From assembly GCA_003116975.1 (NCBI GenBank), contig BGKB01000131.1, positions 124,001-188,000 of the forward strand: 64,000 nucleotides of DNA. The letters run 5' to 3'. The DNA is from Aurantiochytrium sp. KH105. Taxonomy: Eukaryota > Sar > Bigyra > Thraustochytrida > Thraustochytriidae. The position numbers were made by a program, and so were the translations under genes. Below the pieces are notes generated by a model. The model ran no database searches, was not told where the DNA came from, and saw nothing but the letters and a program-made list of their open reading frames with translations. This document shows, in pieces, positions 10,001-18,868 of the stretch (positions within the stretch are counted from its first letter, which is position 1; each line of letters begins with the position of its first letter).

Positions 10001-13000
10001 GCCAAGTACAGGGGGCAGAAACACCATCACCCAAACCACGCCCTCGCGCACCGGAGGGGCGTTTGCGTAGGCCATGGGGAAAACGTTCTCGTTGAGCACG
10101 CGCAGCATGAACTCGTCACCAAGCGCAACAATGACCTCCACAAGACCTTGCGCACCGCCTGATCGCTCCACTGGGGAGGTGTCACTGCGCGAGGTCTCGA
10201 GCAGCCATTGCAGCAAGTTGGCAAAGTCAGGCAGGCCCTCGCCAAGACCGCTGGTGAGGGTGCCCAGGGCCTTTGCAGCAGTCGAGCGGACGCCCGGAAT
10301 GGGGTCCACAAGGACCTTGCGCAGAACAGGCATCAAGTCCTCAACGTAAGGGAGCACAGCTTTGACGTCCGAGATCATCGAGCACATATTGCCCGTGATA
10401 AGAGCTGCCTTCTTCTTTGTCTCGGCGGAGCGCTCGTTGAGTCCACGATCGAGAACAGGCACGATGAGAGCCAGCGATGGGGCATCGACCATATGCACGA
10501 AGCGCGTGCGGTGAAGAGCGTCGACGCACGGGGCTGTCTTGGTGTCTGGGTGTGTGAGCGCGCGCTTGAGGGTTGGCACCAACGCCTGGATCTCCGGGTT
10601 CTGAATCACAGATCCAATGTCCTTGAGCGCCTTGCTGCCCGCAGCGCGCACCTTGGCGTGCGTATCTGTGAGCGAGGAGACAAGCGTCGGGACAACCTGA
10701 GGGAGGGCCGCAGCAAGCTGCTTGCGCGCGCAAAAAGCCATGGATCCCAGCATACGGATCGCGGCTTGCTTGGTGCGCCATGCAGGATCGTCAATGGCTT
10801 TGAGAAGCGTCGGCAGGATGAGCTTGACACCGTGTCCGCTGAGACGCGCCATGATCGCGCGAGAGGCATCTTGCGCCGCGTTGCGCACGGGCTTTTTGGC
10901 ATCAGCAAAGCACTGGAGCAGCGAGGGCAGAACGCCAATCACGTACGGCTCAAAGAGCATGCCGAGAGACGAGCACAAGGCCTCGAGGACCATGAGGCCG
11001 CCCTGTCGGACCTCGGTGTGCGTGGACTTGCACGCGGCCTCAATACGAGGCACCACATTGTTCTTTTTCAGGACAGTGATGCCAAGACCCTTGACGACGC
11101 TTCCGACGCCAAGAGCGGCACCACGGCGCTCGGCGTACGAAGACTTGGCCGCTGCTTCAGTATCAAGAATGAAGGCCGGGCCATCGTCCTCGTCGTCCTC
11201 ATCCTCTCCTTCAGCGCCTGCCTCCTTTTCAGGTGCGGGCGCCACGAGGGTGGCGCGCAGCATAAGCAGGTCGACATATTCGGCGCCACGTTCTTTCACC
11301 TTGGCGGCCTTCATGAGCGGCGGCAAACACTTTGTCGCAGCGAGCTGGACAGCTTCATTTGGGGTTCGCAGAGCTTCCACAAGGCTCTCGGCAATGCGCG
11401 GGATGCGCTCGTCTGTCTTGTCAAGAAACGAGGCGAGCGAGCCAACGAGAATCACTGCGCCTTCGCGCTGCCAGTCCATCTCGGCCTCACCCGACTTTTG
11501 CTTTGCCCCCTTGCCTGATGCCTTGTCCTCGCGCAAGTAGGGCTCGAGCATGGGTAGCAGTTGGTCAATCATGTGCTTGCCGTACGTGCTTACAAGCTGC
11601 ATACCGGATTCCAAAAAGGTTTGGCGCACCAGGCCATCGTTGTCCCGAAGGCCTTGGTCGCAAATGAAGGCAAAGGCGCTCTTGGCCTGGTCTGCACTGA
11701 GCACGCCACCCTCTCCGTCTGAATCGGCGCACGCAAGAAGCGTCGTGGCTACACCCTGGCGCGGTCGCCTGCGCTTTTCCTGTTTGGCAAGCTTCTTTGC
11801 CTCGGCATCTCGGTCAATAAATTTGGGCTTACTGGACGCCTCATTGTCCTCCTCTTGGGCCAAGCGCAACTTTTCCGTGTAGAGAGACACGAGAGCTTCG
11901 ATCGCCTTTTCACCCGTGTCCGGATGCTCCTCGATACCGGCCGCAATCGATTTGGACGCCTGGCGGCGCACATGCGCGTACTCGTGCGAGAGAAGAGCCA
12001 CATAGGGTTCGAGGTAGGTGACAGGGAAGCGGGCCTGGGTCTGCTCGACCAGTTCACGTGCCAGCCCACGCGCCTCTTCATCGTCATCGACGGCAACAAG
12101 CCAGATGCGCGCAACCAGAGAGGCGTGCGCACGCGAGGAAAGACCCTGGGGGGACTTTGCCGCGGCCAAAAGAGCACCGAGCGTAGCACGGCGGACCTCA
12201 GGAGTCTCGGACAAGAGTCCATCTTCGGAGATAACGAGCTCGAAGAGATCTGTATCCATGAGAGGAGGCGGGGCACTGCAGAGACGGCTCATGACGTCTG
12301 CCGGGGAAGGCATGGCTCCGGGGAGCACGAGGCAAGCGCGCAAGAGGGCACGCATGGACTGCAGACGAAGGACATCGACGGCGGCCAGCGTGTTTGCGTG
12401 AAGATTGATGAGCCCAACGGCGCGCTCCACAGAATCCACCGGGGCTTCCATAATGTCCATGTAGCCCTCGTACGGGTTGCTTCGCTTGGTGGGCTTGACG
12501 GCGGCGGCGGGCTCCGATTCGGGACCATTGCCATTCTCGGGTGCTTCAGGCTCGTTCTTGCTGGCCTTGGTTTTCTTCTTATCCTTTTTCTTTTTGTCCT
12601 TGCCATCCTTGTCCTTGCCGTCCTTGTCCTTTTTCTTCTTCGATTTGGGCTTCTTTTCCTTTTCTTCGGCCTTTTCGTCGTCGTCATCATCGTCGGCATC
12701 ATCGTCATCGTCCTCGCCGCTCACCACAAAGGTTGCCCAGAGCACGAGAATCTCAGGATCGAGCGCAAGGCCCACGATGGTGAAGCGCATGACAGGAAAC
12801 AAGAGGTCAAGGAGACCAGCGGTGAGCGGCTGATGGTGGCCATCTTCGGCAAGGCCGCACGCTTCCGTGAAGAGAACGCGGCATGCCTCGCCCAGATGCA
12901 CGAGACAGCCAGGACGTGTGTCCTCGCGAAGTGCCATCTGCAGCGCGAGCGCCAAAAAGTCAGAATTGCGTTGGACCGCCTCATTGGGCCCGGTGGACAG

Positions 13001-16000
13001 GAGCGCGGAGAGAACATCTTGCATGTCATCCAAGACGAGCGGGGCGTTGCTAATGGGGAAACAGGCGTTGGCAAAGACATTCATGTCACGGTGAACAACC
13101 GCGGCAGAAACATCTCTGCAGAGGGCCGCAAGGAGGTCCAAGGCTTGACGCGCTGCCGCGGCAACGGGGGCCATACGCTCGCGAAGCTCGGTCTCGGCCT
13201 GGAGTTCGCGAGCGATGAGTTTTTCGTTAAAACGGTCCTCGAGGCTCGTCGCGGCGCCCTGGGCGCCGGCGCCGGCGGCGCCTTGCTCGGCGGCCTTCTT
13301 TTTTGCCTCGAGTTCCTCGCGAACCTGCATCTCCCAAATTTCATCCTCGGTCATGTAGCGCGTGTCCATCTTTTGCTTTCCAGCTGCGCCGGTCTTGGCT
13401 CCACCGGCGGACGAACCCTTTTTGTCTTTGGCCGAAGTGGCCGCTTCCAGCGCAGCCACACCCACCTCGGAGAGCGTGCCAGACGGCGCAGCGGCCACGA
13501 TACAATCTTGCGAGGAGAATGCGCCCACCGTAGTCGCGTCGAGAGCGCTTGTGATGGCCGGGACGAGTCCTGGAATAGACGCTGCACCCTTTTCGGCATG
13601 GGCCAAGAGCTGAGCAACGGCGGACCGCGCAGCCTCAATGACAGCTTTATTGGTGTTCTTTGGGGAAGAGAGACAGAGATCTTCGACGAGCTGGGTCTGG
13701 ACAGCGGCGCGCAAGCCTTCGTCACGAAGCATGTGCCGTTCTGGTCCCGTGCCGAGGTGCTCCGCGTACAATTTGCGTACCCGGTGCCAGATACGCAAGC
13801 TTCGGGCTGCCGGATGATGGCAGACAATGATGAGTTCAATAAGTGCCTCTGAGGACGGGGCGGCGTCGCTGTCTTTCACAGAAGCCTGCAGAACATGGAC
13901 AATATAGGCCTTGAGTCGTGAGCTTTCGAGCGGCGCCGAGGAAGGAACGCGCGAAAGGTAGACTTGAAGTCCTGCCATAGCAGCGCGCAGCGCACTTCTA
14001 CCATTCAATGAGGCGAAAGCATCACCGGCGACGGTGCGCGCGACGCGACGGACCTTGAAATGCGGACTCAACGCAAGAGATGCCAAGGTCAGCGCCGGGA
14101 TGCTCATTTTGCCTTCAGACGGTCCAAAGCGGTCCGCGCTGTCCGTGAGTACGCTGCGCAGCAGGCGCGCCAAGACGAGCTGCGTCTCGGCGCCGGCGTT
14201 CAATCCGACAACCGAGGAAGCCCATTCCGAAGCGCTTAGGTAGGACGGGATCTGAGCGTCCGGTGGCAGATTCTCGTCCGCATCGTCGTTGATACCAGCA
14301 ATCACGACTGAAGTTCGAGGCGTCCAGGAAACGTTGGCCTGGCGAGCGCTCTTGGCGACGAGTGAGGACCACACCTTTTTCTCGGCCGCAAGCAATGACC
14401 AGGGCTTGAACCCAGTTGATGACTCGAGCTCTGCAATAATGGCCGCTACCTTGGCGTCTACTGTGGCCAATAAAAGTGTTGCTGAAAGCGCATGGATGAG
14501 AATGGCATGGTGCTGCTTGAAGAAGAGCGCTCCTGAGGACAAGTTGTCGCCCACGAGAAGAGTATCGAAGAGTGCACCCACCACACCGTTTCCATTTTTT
14601 GCGCTGCCGACAGAACCTGCGCCGGATGAGGACGCACCGGGCCCAGAAGCTACGGAAGCAGCAGAAGATTTGTTCGCTGACTTTCCTGCGCCAGAAGACG
14701 CCGCGGCGCTCTTCTTCTTCTTGCTGCCTTTTGCACCCATGGCAAGCATTTCAGCTTCGAGGGCGTCGAGATCGCCGCCCTTCTTCTTTTTCTTTTTCGC
14801 CGCAGCAGCGCTTGATCCGGTTGCAGAAGATGAAGCGCCGGCTGCTTTTGCCTTTTTCGAGGCAGAAGTATCTGCGCTAGATGCATCGGTGACCGCCCCG
14901 GAAGAAGAAGAAGAAGCATCGTCGAGCACGCAAACATCATGAGGCCGGGAAGAGTTCTTGGTGGCAAGAACTGCCTTGGCGACTTGTTCTCGCACTGAAG
15001 TGCTCGCCGAAGCGAGAAGAAGTGAGAGCGCACGCACGTGCTCACGCGCCACAGGCGCCGCCTGAAGAACGCCTTTAACCAGGACGGAGACAAAGTCTGC
15101 GTTGGCGGTGGCGGCCTGCGATGCCTGAATCCAGTGCGCGCCTGCAATAAGGGCCTGGCCCAAGAGTGCCGGAGTCTTTTCTGTCTTGACATAGGCTGCA
15201 AGCTGTCCGCATGCAAAGTCGGCCACCTGGGCCGCTTCGTCGGCGTCGGTGACGCCGCCGTCGGAAACACTTTGCGCAAACACATCAATTGCGGAAAGCA
15301 CGGCCGCACGTTGAAAACTCTGCGCTACAGCGGTCTTGCCAAGCGGTCCGGTCCCGTCGAGGGTGGCGCCAAGACTAGAGAGAACAGCAAGCGCCACGGC
15401 CGAGCTCTTGCAGAGCGGGGTGAGAGCGGCCACGGCACTAATGGCAACATTGCGAGCAGCATCGTTGGAGCTGGTGACTGCCTTGCAAATGGGAGCCATG
15501 AGAAAGAGGTCGTCGGCGTAGGGTGAGAGATCTACGTTTGGGGTGTGCTCGAAGAGGGCGGCGACGGCACCGAGCTTTTCCTCGGCGCGAAGATTGAGCG
15601 CGGAAGCGATTTTGGGCTGCATGGTCTCATGAAAGAACTCGGGCGAGGTCTTGTGCAAGAGAGGTGCTGCAACCTCGAGCAGCTCGGATGGGGGCGCGCC
15701 GCGCGACTCGAGAATCGTCTTGACAAGAGGTGCCAAAAGGCGGTCGACCAAAAGGGTGCTCTCCTCGGGGTCCATGGCGAGCGCTACGGAGCTGACGCCG
15801 TAGCCAGCGAGGCTTGCAAGGTCGGAATCGCCAAGATCCTTGATGGCGTCCACGTAAGCGCTTCTGCGGGCAGGATCTGCGAGCTTGAGTTTAGAGACGG
15901 CGCGAGCGAGGGCGCGTTTTGACACCGTCGTGCGACCGAGCATCCCGAGCAGCTCAAGCTGTCTGCGCAGCAGCTTGGGAGGCGCTTCATCGAGCGACCC

Positions 16001-16300
16001 CGGTGCGCACGCCACTGCCAGTCGAAAGGTGGCATGGATCGACCTGCTCGAGATCGCGCGGCCCGACACGGGGAGCTCGACGACCTTGTCGCCGAGCTCG
16101 CGACGGAGGTCTGGGTTTCGTTGCAGCTCATTGGCGACATATTTAGCCGCGGCCGCATTCAGAGACCCTTCGAGAGCGCCGTGCGCGAGGGTCTTTGCGC
16201 CCTCCGCAAGACCTTGGGCCTCGCTGGTCTCTTGAAGCGCTGCGCTCAGGCCGTCTTGGCTCGGCGTGGCGCTGGCCAGCCAATCCTGCACGGCGCTCAT
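7076..16300 (-). CDS. GCN1: GCN1, HEAT-repeat activator of the eIF2alpha kinase GCN2
   Basis: A single uninterrupted frame encodes 3074 residues, against about 2670 in human and yeast. It is built almost wholly of HEAT repeats. Residues about 1710-1900 (for example KLILPTLLKAIDDPAWRTK, MLGSMAFCARKQLAAALP, TAPCVDALHRTRFVHMVDA) match the highly conserved eEF3-like centre of GCN1. The RWD-binding HEAT region lies C-terminal to this. In the family, GCN1 binds ribosomes, in particular collided ones, and delivers the uncharged-tRNA signal to GCN2 in the cytosol. Three low-complexity inserts account for much of the extra length: Ser/Ala/Lys-rich at about 458-570, Asp-run then Lys-rich at about 1195-1253, and a short acidic stretch near 1700. 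PheRS alpha lies just upstream on the same strand. Identification is firm; repeat boundaries are approximate. Confidence 0.96.
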   Translation of the reverse strand: MSAVQDWLASATPSQDGLSAALQETSEAQGLAEGAKTLAHGALEGSLNAAAAKYVANELQRNPDLRRELGDKVVELPVSGRAISSRSIHATFRLAVACAPGSLDEAPPKLLRRQLELLGMLGRTTVSKRALARAVSKLKLADPARRSAYVDAIKDLGDSDLASLAGYGVSSVALAMDPEESTLLVDRLLAPLVKTILESRGAPPSELLEVAAPLLHKTSPEFFHETMQPKIASALNLRAEEKLGAVAALFEHTPNVDLSPYADDLFLMAPICKAVTSSNDAARNVAISAVAALTPLCKSSAVALAVLSSLGATLDGTGPLGKTAVAQSFQRAAVLSAIDVFAQSVSDGGVTDADEAAQVADFACGQLAAYVKTEKTPALLGQALIAGAHWIQASQAATANADFVSVLVKGVLQAAPVAREHVRALSLLLASASTSVREQVAKAVLATKNSSRPHDVCVLDDASSSSSGAVTDASSADTSASKKAKAAGASSSATGSSAAAAKKKKKKGGDLDALEAEMLAMGAKGSKKKKSAAASSGAGKSANKSSAASVASGPGASSSGAGSVGSAKNGNGVVGALFDTLLVGDNLSSGALFFKQHHAILIHALSATLLLATVDAKVAAIIAELESSTGFKPWSLLAAEKKVWSSLVAKSARQANVSWTPRTSVVIAGINDDADENLPPDAQIPSYLSASEWASSVVGLNAGAETQLVLARLLRSVLTDSADRFGPSEGKMSIPALTLASLALSPHFKVRRVARTVAGDAFASLNGRSALRAAMAGLQVYLSRVPSSAPLESSRLKAYIVHVLQASVKDSDAAPSSEALIELIIVCHHPAARSLRIWHRVRKLYAEHLGTGPERHMLRDEGLRAAVQTQLVEDLCLSSPKNTNKAVIEAARSAVAQLLAHAEKGAASIPGLVPAITSALDATTVGAFSSQDCIVAAAPSGTLSEVGVAALEAATSAKDKKGSSAGGAKTGAAGKQKMDTRYMTEDEIWEMQVREELEAKKKAAEQGAAGAGAQGAATSLEDRFNEKLIARELQAETELRERMAPVAAAARQALDLLAALCRDVSAAVVHRDMNVFANACFPISNAPLVLDDMQDVLSALLSTGPNEAVQRNSDFLALALQMALREDTRPGCLVHLGEACRVLFTEACGLAEDGHHQPLTAGLLDLLFPVMRFTIVGLALDPEILVLWATFVVSGEDDDDDADDDDDDEKAEEKEKKPKSKKKKDKDGKDKDGKDKKKKDKKKTKASKNEPEAPENGNGPESEPAAAVKPTKRSNPYEGYMDIMEAPVDSVERAVGLINLHANTLAAVDVLRLQSMRALLRACLVLPGAMPSPADVMSRLCSAPPPLMDTDLFELVISEDGLLSETPEVRRATLGALLAAAKSPQGLSSRAHASLVARIWLVAVDDDEEARGLARELVEQTQARFPVTYLEPYVALLSHEYAHVRRQASKSIAAGIEEHPDTGEKAIEALVSLYTEKLRLAQEEDNEASSKPKFIDRDAEAKKLAKQEKRRRPRQGVATTLLACADSDGEGGVLSADQAKSAFAFICDQGLRDNDGLVRQTFLESGMQLVSTYGKHMIDQLLPMLEPYLREDKASGKGAKQKSGEAEMDWQREGAVILVGSLASFLDKTDERIPRIAESLVEALRTPNEAVQLAATKCLPPLMKAAKVKERGAEYVDLLMLRATLVAPAPEKEAGAEGEDEDDEDDGPAFILDTEAAAKSSYAERRGAALGVGSVVKGLGITVLKKNNVVPRIEAACKSTHTEVRQGGLMVLEALCSSLGMLFEPYVIGVLPSLLQCFADAKKPVRNAAQDASRAIMARLSGHGVKLILPTLLKAIDDPAWRTKQAAIRMLGSMAFCARKQLAAALPQVVPTLVSSLTDTHAKVRAAGSKALKDIGSVIQNPEIQALVPTLKRALTHPDTKTAPCVDALHRTRFVHMVDAPSLALIVPVLDRGLNERSAETKKKAALITGNMCSMISDVKAVLPYVEDLMPVLRKVLVDPIPGVRSTAAKALGTLTSGLGEGLPDFANLLQWLLETSRSDTSPVERSGGAQGLVEVIVALGDEFMLRVLNENVFPMAYANAPPVREGVVWVMVFLPPVLGVKKNEQFVTRELPIVVNGLADESEFVRDVSMRAGQVIVEQHAIEHTHMLLPVLEEGLEDEKWRVRQSSVHLLGDLLYRVGGSAEAVAAARQAREAFQEADDEDDADMTDSEDEEETKGSAQGGAQGGKHALRRATAVVDANFDAALGKALGEEKRKDVLASVYLMRTDRSAVVRQSALKVWKNLVVNTGRALKEILKPLMDKIVAGLSGESDDKRMAAGRSLGDIVRKLGERVLPDIIPIIQDGFKSDDADTRAGIALGLLAVIEAASRKQLEGFVPRLLPAVQSGLSDEDEDVQEAAAEAFGALYRQVGSVAMNEIVPNMLTSLEASGLDNEEGERALEGLTKILALRSREIMPLLLPKLLVSPMTPFHAKALGAVCETISPVLHFYVDKIQGFCLRELVKGAGGPGGAHEEDMTHVWDATCSMLQSIEEERVAWLVPGLLNVLVESKSTEEKRVVVAMLGTFCATTEADFSDHLAAILKELIKRFSSMEEDKVLLTESWKAFSSVIKATPQDTLLGQLDFIRSMLKSVASDAKYRLKDRNEAANYVLPGLCLPKGLEPLLPLYQHALMNGSAEQRESAALGLGELVDLTSPAALRPFVIKITGPLIRIVGDRFPWQVKVAILQTLSKLLDKGGPLLRPFLPQLQTTFVKALNSEHTRVRDNGTAALKKLIKIGTRVDPLVNDLGNTAVAPETDSGVRLSVLEALSGVLLISGAKATQPVLGKCAGKMESENLLFNRHAAIRKQSSICLARVLKHVEQGAQAFEVAVRKRVDSLREDAAPSAGSWASVHTPCLLVGAAASSCTDLLLGSENAPGWFKDIVEETWAHGVSLDNPTLREEALNACGAWLASVGADTAPKVTDSLVERLLSGLKDKLMDVRIGAMQALKRASRLNPELMKAYGSRVAPDIFAATKEPKLRVAADQALLAVTQVRSDPEVLKAVIKGISSAAVGRSLGEYCRKTLAGVDEDTVEEAF

Positions 16301-17148
16301 GGCGCTGCGCGCGCCCTTCGGGGCGGGAGAGCCGATGACCGAGCCGTTCCGGAAGGCTCGCGCCTCACTGCGTAAGCGCTCCAGCGAGCGCGAGTCTGCC
16401 TCGCGCGCGCGTCCTCCTTGTCGTCTCGCTCGTCGTCGTATTCCTCCTCGTCGTTGGTGTCTGCTCTCTCAGCAAGGAGGACTCGGGATACTTTTTTTTT
16501 GTTTTGTTTTTGTGAGGATCAATCTGCGGCTGCGCGGGACTTTGACTGCCCTGGTTGATTTTTTATATTTGCGGCCCCAATTGTTGACTTGTATAGCGCG
16601 AAAGTTTGACTTGCAGCGTTGTGTGGCCATCGCGCGTTCTGCGACCGTTCCTTGCCACCAAGTTTGAGCAAGTTGAATCAAGACTTATACACTTGCCTCT
16701 GCGTACGAGAGACCTTGGTCCGAATCTGAAAACCGAGATCGTTACGCGGATGTGTGCTACCGGCGACGCTCACGATCTACATTTGATCGCGTAGATTCAC
16801 ACGCAGTTTAAAAGCGACGAAGATAGGAATGGATGGCTTCTAGTTTTTCTCACTTGCGACGACGACATTGACGATCATGAGGTGTTTAGTCAGAAAGAGA
16901 CGGATCGCATCGGCGTGTTCACTTCACGCGAGAATGAGAACAATTTCAATCCTCTTTTGTCTTGGCCTCGGCGAAAGCAAGCTTGGTGGATAATGTCATA
17001 CAAATGATGTGCTTTATAGATTTTTTTGGGGGGGATGTTGTTGTTGTTGTCTTTTTCCATCTTTATCCTCGTTTTTCCTTCATTTTCTTCGTCTTCTTCT
17101 TTCGTTCGGATTCTTTTTTCAAAAGTCAAGAAATAACAGAGTGCGATA
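16301..17148. promoter_or_regulatory. Spacer between PheRS alpha 3' end and GCN1 start
   Basis: Both flanking genes are on the minus strand, so this 848-bp spacer must carry the PheRS alpha 3' UTR at the high-coordinate end and the GCN1 promoter at the low-coordinate end. The part from 16480 to 17150 is clearly AT-richer than the genes. It contains T-runs at 16492-16511 and 17019-17110. No ORF with coding character is present. Confidence 0.5.
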
Positions 17149-18651
17149 TCACTTTTCCGAAGAAGCATTGACATGCTTTTTGAAGAGCGGAAGCTGGCTG
17201 GTGCGGGACTTTTCTAAGCTGATCTTGTGGCCGAAAAGCTCCTTGATCTTGCGGACACGGAACTTGATCATGGTCGGGCGCTCGAGTGCAAGACCCCAAG
17301 CAATGACACGCACGCCCTCGGGAAGACCCAGAGGCTTGAGCATTTCTGGGCGGAACATGCCACTGTTGCCGATCTCGGTCCACTTTTTCAGATCCGGGTG
17401 GTAACCAAAGATCTCCATGGAAGGCTCTGTGTACGGGTTGTAGGCAGGCTTGAAGCGGACGTTATCAATGCCGATTGCAGAAAAGAAGTTCTTGATGACG
17501 CCAATGAGGTCACCGAGCGAGAGGTTGTAGTCGGCCACAAGACCCTCGACCTGGTGGAACTCGGCCAAGTGGGTTGCGTCAACGGTCTCGTTGCGGAAGA
17601 CGCGGTCAATACTAAAGTACTTTGCTGGCTGAAAGGGTTTGTTCTTGGCGAGCTCGTGGAGCATGCGCGAGGACACAGCGGTAGTGTGCGTGCGCAGAAT
17701 GTTCTTCTTGGCCTCGTCGAGGCTCCAGTCGTAGCGGTAGCCAATGGAGCCACCGCCACCGTGTTCGTGCATGTCCTTGACGTCTTCCACAAGGGTCGGG
17801 TCGACATTCGCCAGCGAGGCCTCGGCAGGTTCCTTGACGAAAAAGGTGTCGTGGGCATCGCGGGCCGGGTGTTGCTGCGGCTGGAAAAGCGCGTCAAAGT
17901 TCCAAAACGAGGATTCAACCCAACGGTTGGTGGGCATTTCCTCGAAGCCCATGCCAATGAGAATCTTGCGGAACTCGGTGCGCACCTGCATGAGCGGGTG
18001 CAGGTAGCCAGCAGAGCTGGTGACGCCCAAACTCCGGAGGTTGACAGGTTTGAACTGCGTCGAGGCCCAGGAGCCCGAGTCGAGCATCTCCTTGGTGAGT
18101 GCGACCTCCTTTTTGACGCGCTGCGTGGCCCATTGAGGGCCCTTGCTCATGTCCCATGAGACGGTTTTGATCACAGTGACCTGGTTACGCTTCTTCAGGG
18201 TCTTGGCCTCGTCGGCCGAGATGCTGTCCTCGGCGAAGCTGCCAGCCTGGACGCGCTTGAGGATGTCCGCGAGCTCATCGGCCACGCGAGTAGGGTCGGC
18301 GACGGGCTTAACCATGCCATCCTGTGCCTGGATCCACTTTTTCTTCATGCAGTGGCCCATGCCCACCTTGTGCGCCTTTTTGATCTCTGCCAGCGGGGCG
18401 CCTTCGGCAGGGAGAGTCTGAAGAAGGATCATTTCCGGGGACCCCTTGGCCAGGGTTTCCTCGCCGTCCTTTGTCAGCGCGAAGCACTTGGACTCCTTTT
18501 GGTCCATCGTCACCATCTCGTCGGCGGCCAGCGTGCGCACAACGCCGGACGTCACCGCATGCTCCACGCCCTTTTCCGTGGCCAGGTCCAGCGTGTTAAG
18601 CGTCTCGCCGGCGCCCACGCGCCGGAGGACCTCCAGCTCCAGCTCCGACAT
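17149..18651 (-). CDS. FARSA: Cytosolic phenylalanyl-tRNA synthetase alpha subunit
   Basis: From the ATG at 18651 the protein has 500 residues, close to human FARSA (508). The frame stays open to 18789, but the extra N-terminal 46 residues are Arg/Ala/Gln-rich and unlike the family; MSELELEVLRR is the natural start. The N-terminal quarter is the winged-helix/tRNA-binding region typical of eukaryotic alpha subunits (for example MKKKWIQAQDG). The C-terminal class II catalytic core has FRNETVDATHLAEFHQVEG (motif 2 region) and AWGLALERPTMIKFRVRKI (motif 3). With the beta subunit it forms the alpha2beta2 enzyme that attaches Phe to tRNA-Phe in the cytosol. Its gene lies upstream of GCN1, which senses uncharged tRNA through GCN2. 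This proximity is noted, not proof of co-regulation. Confidence 0.95.
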   Translation of the reverse strand: MSELELEVLRRVGAGETLNTLDLATEKGVEHAVTSGVVRTLAADEMVTMDQKESKCFALTKDGEETLAKGSPEMILLQTLPAEGAPLAEIKKAHKVGMGHCMKKKWIQAQDGMVKPVADPTRVADELADILKRVQAGSFAEDSISADEAKTLKKRNQVTVIKTVSWDMSKGPQWATQRVKKEVALTKEMLDSGSWASTQFKPVNLRSLGVTSSAGYLHPLMQVRTEFRKILIGMGFEEMPTNRWVESSFWNFDALFQPQQHPARDAHDTFFVKEPAEASLANVDPTLVEDVKDMHEHGGGGSIGYRYDWSLDEAKKNILRTHTTAVSSRMLHELAKNKPFQPAKYFSIDRVFRNETVDATHLAEFHQVEGLVADYNLSLGDLIGVIKNFFSAIGIDNVRFKPAYNPYTEPSMEIFGYHPDLKKWTEIGNSGMFRPEMLKPLGLPEGVRVIAWGLALERPTMIKFRVRKIKELFGHKISLEKSRTSQLPLFKKHVNASSEK

Positions 18652-18835
18652 TTTCTCTGTTGTCTGTCGCTGCGCTTCTCCGCGCTCTTGCGTCTGCGCC
18701 CGCGCGTGCTCTGCCGCGCCTTCTGCCTCGCGCGCGCTCGCTCGCAAGCAATGCCGCTTTCCGGATTCGTTCGCTCGAATCGTGTTCACGCATTTCGGGG
18801 GCCCAGGTGTAATCGGGGGTCCCCCGCCCGGCCCC

Positions 18836-18868
18836 GGTTAGGGTCGGTCGGCCTAGGTTAGGTTAGGG
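18836..18868 (+). promoter_or_regulatory. Telomere-repeat-like (telo-box) cluster upstream of PheRS alpha
   Basis: The sequence carries GGTTAGGG at 18836-18843 and AGGTTAGGTTAGGG at 18855-18868, with CGGTCGG between them. It lies about 185-217 bp upstream of the PheRS alpha start. Read on the gene's strand it gives CCCTAACCTAACCT. In plants, short AAACCCTAA telo-boxes occur in promoters of translation genes; a similar role here is inference. An alternative is a relic of interstitial telomeric sequence. Confidence 0.4.

Noticed and set aside
8750-10162. 470-residue plus-strand frame
   Set aside because: Another antisense shadow of GCN1 with no recognisable domain.
11855-13852. 665-residue open frame on the plus strand inside GCN1
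   Set aside because: It is antisense to strongly conserved GCN1 HEAT repeats; frames opposite GC-rich coding DNA stay open by codon bias. The translation is Arg/Gly/His-rich with no domain.
18652-18789. N-terminal extension of PheRS alpha
   Set aside because: The added 46 residues are unlike the family, and the internal Met gives the expected 500-residue length.
18836-18868. Interstitial telomere or chromosome-end fusion scar
   Set aside because: Only three to four imperfect units, with ordinary genes continuing on both sides; a promoter motif is the simpler reading.
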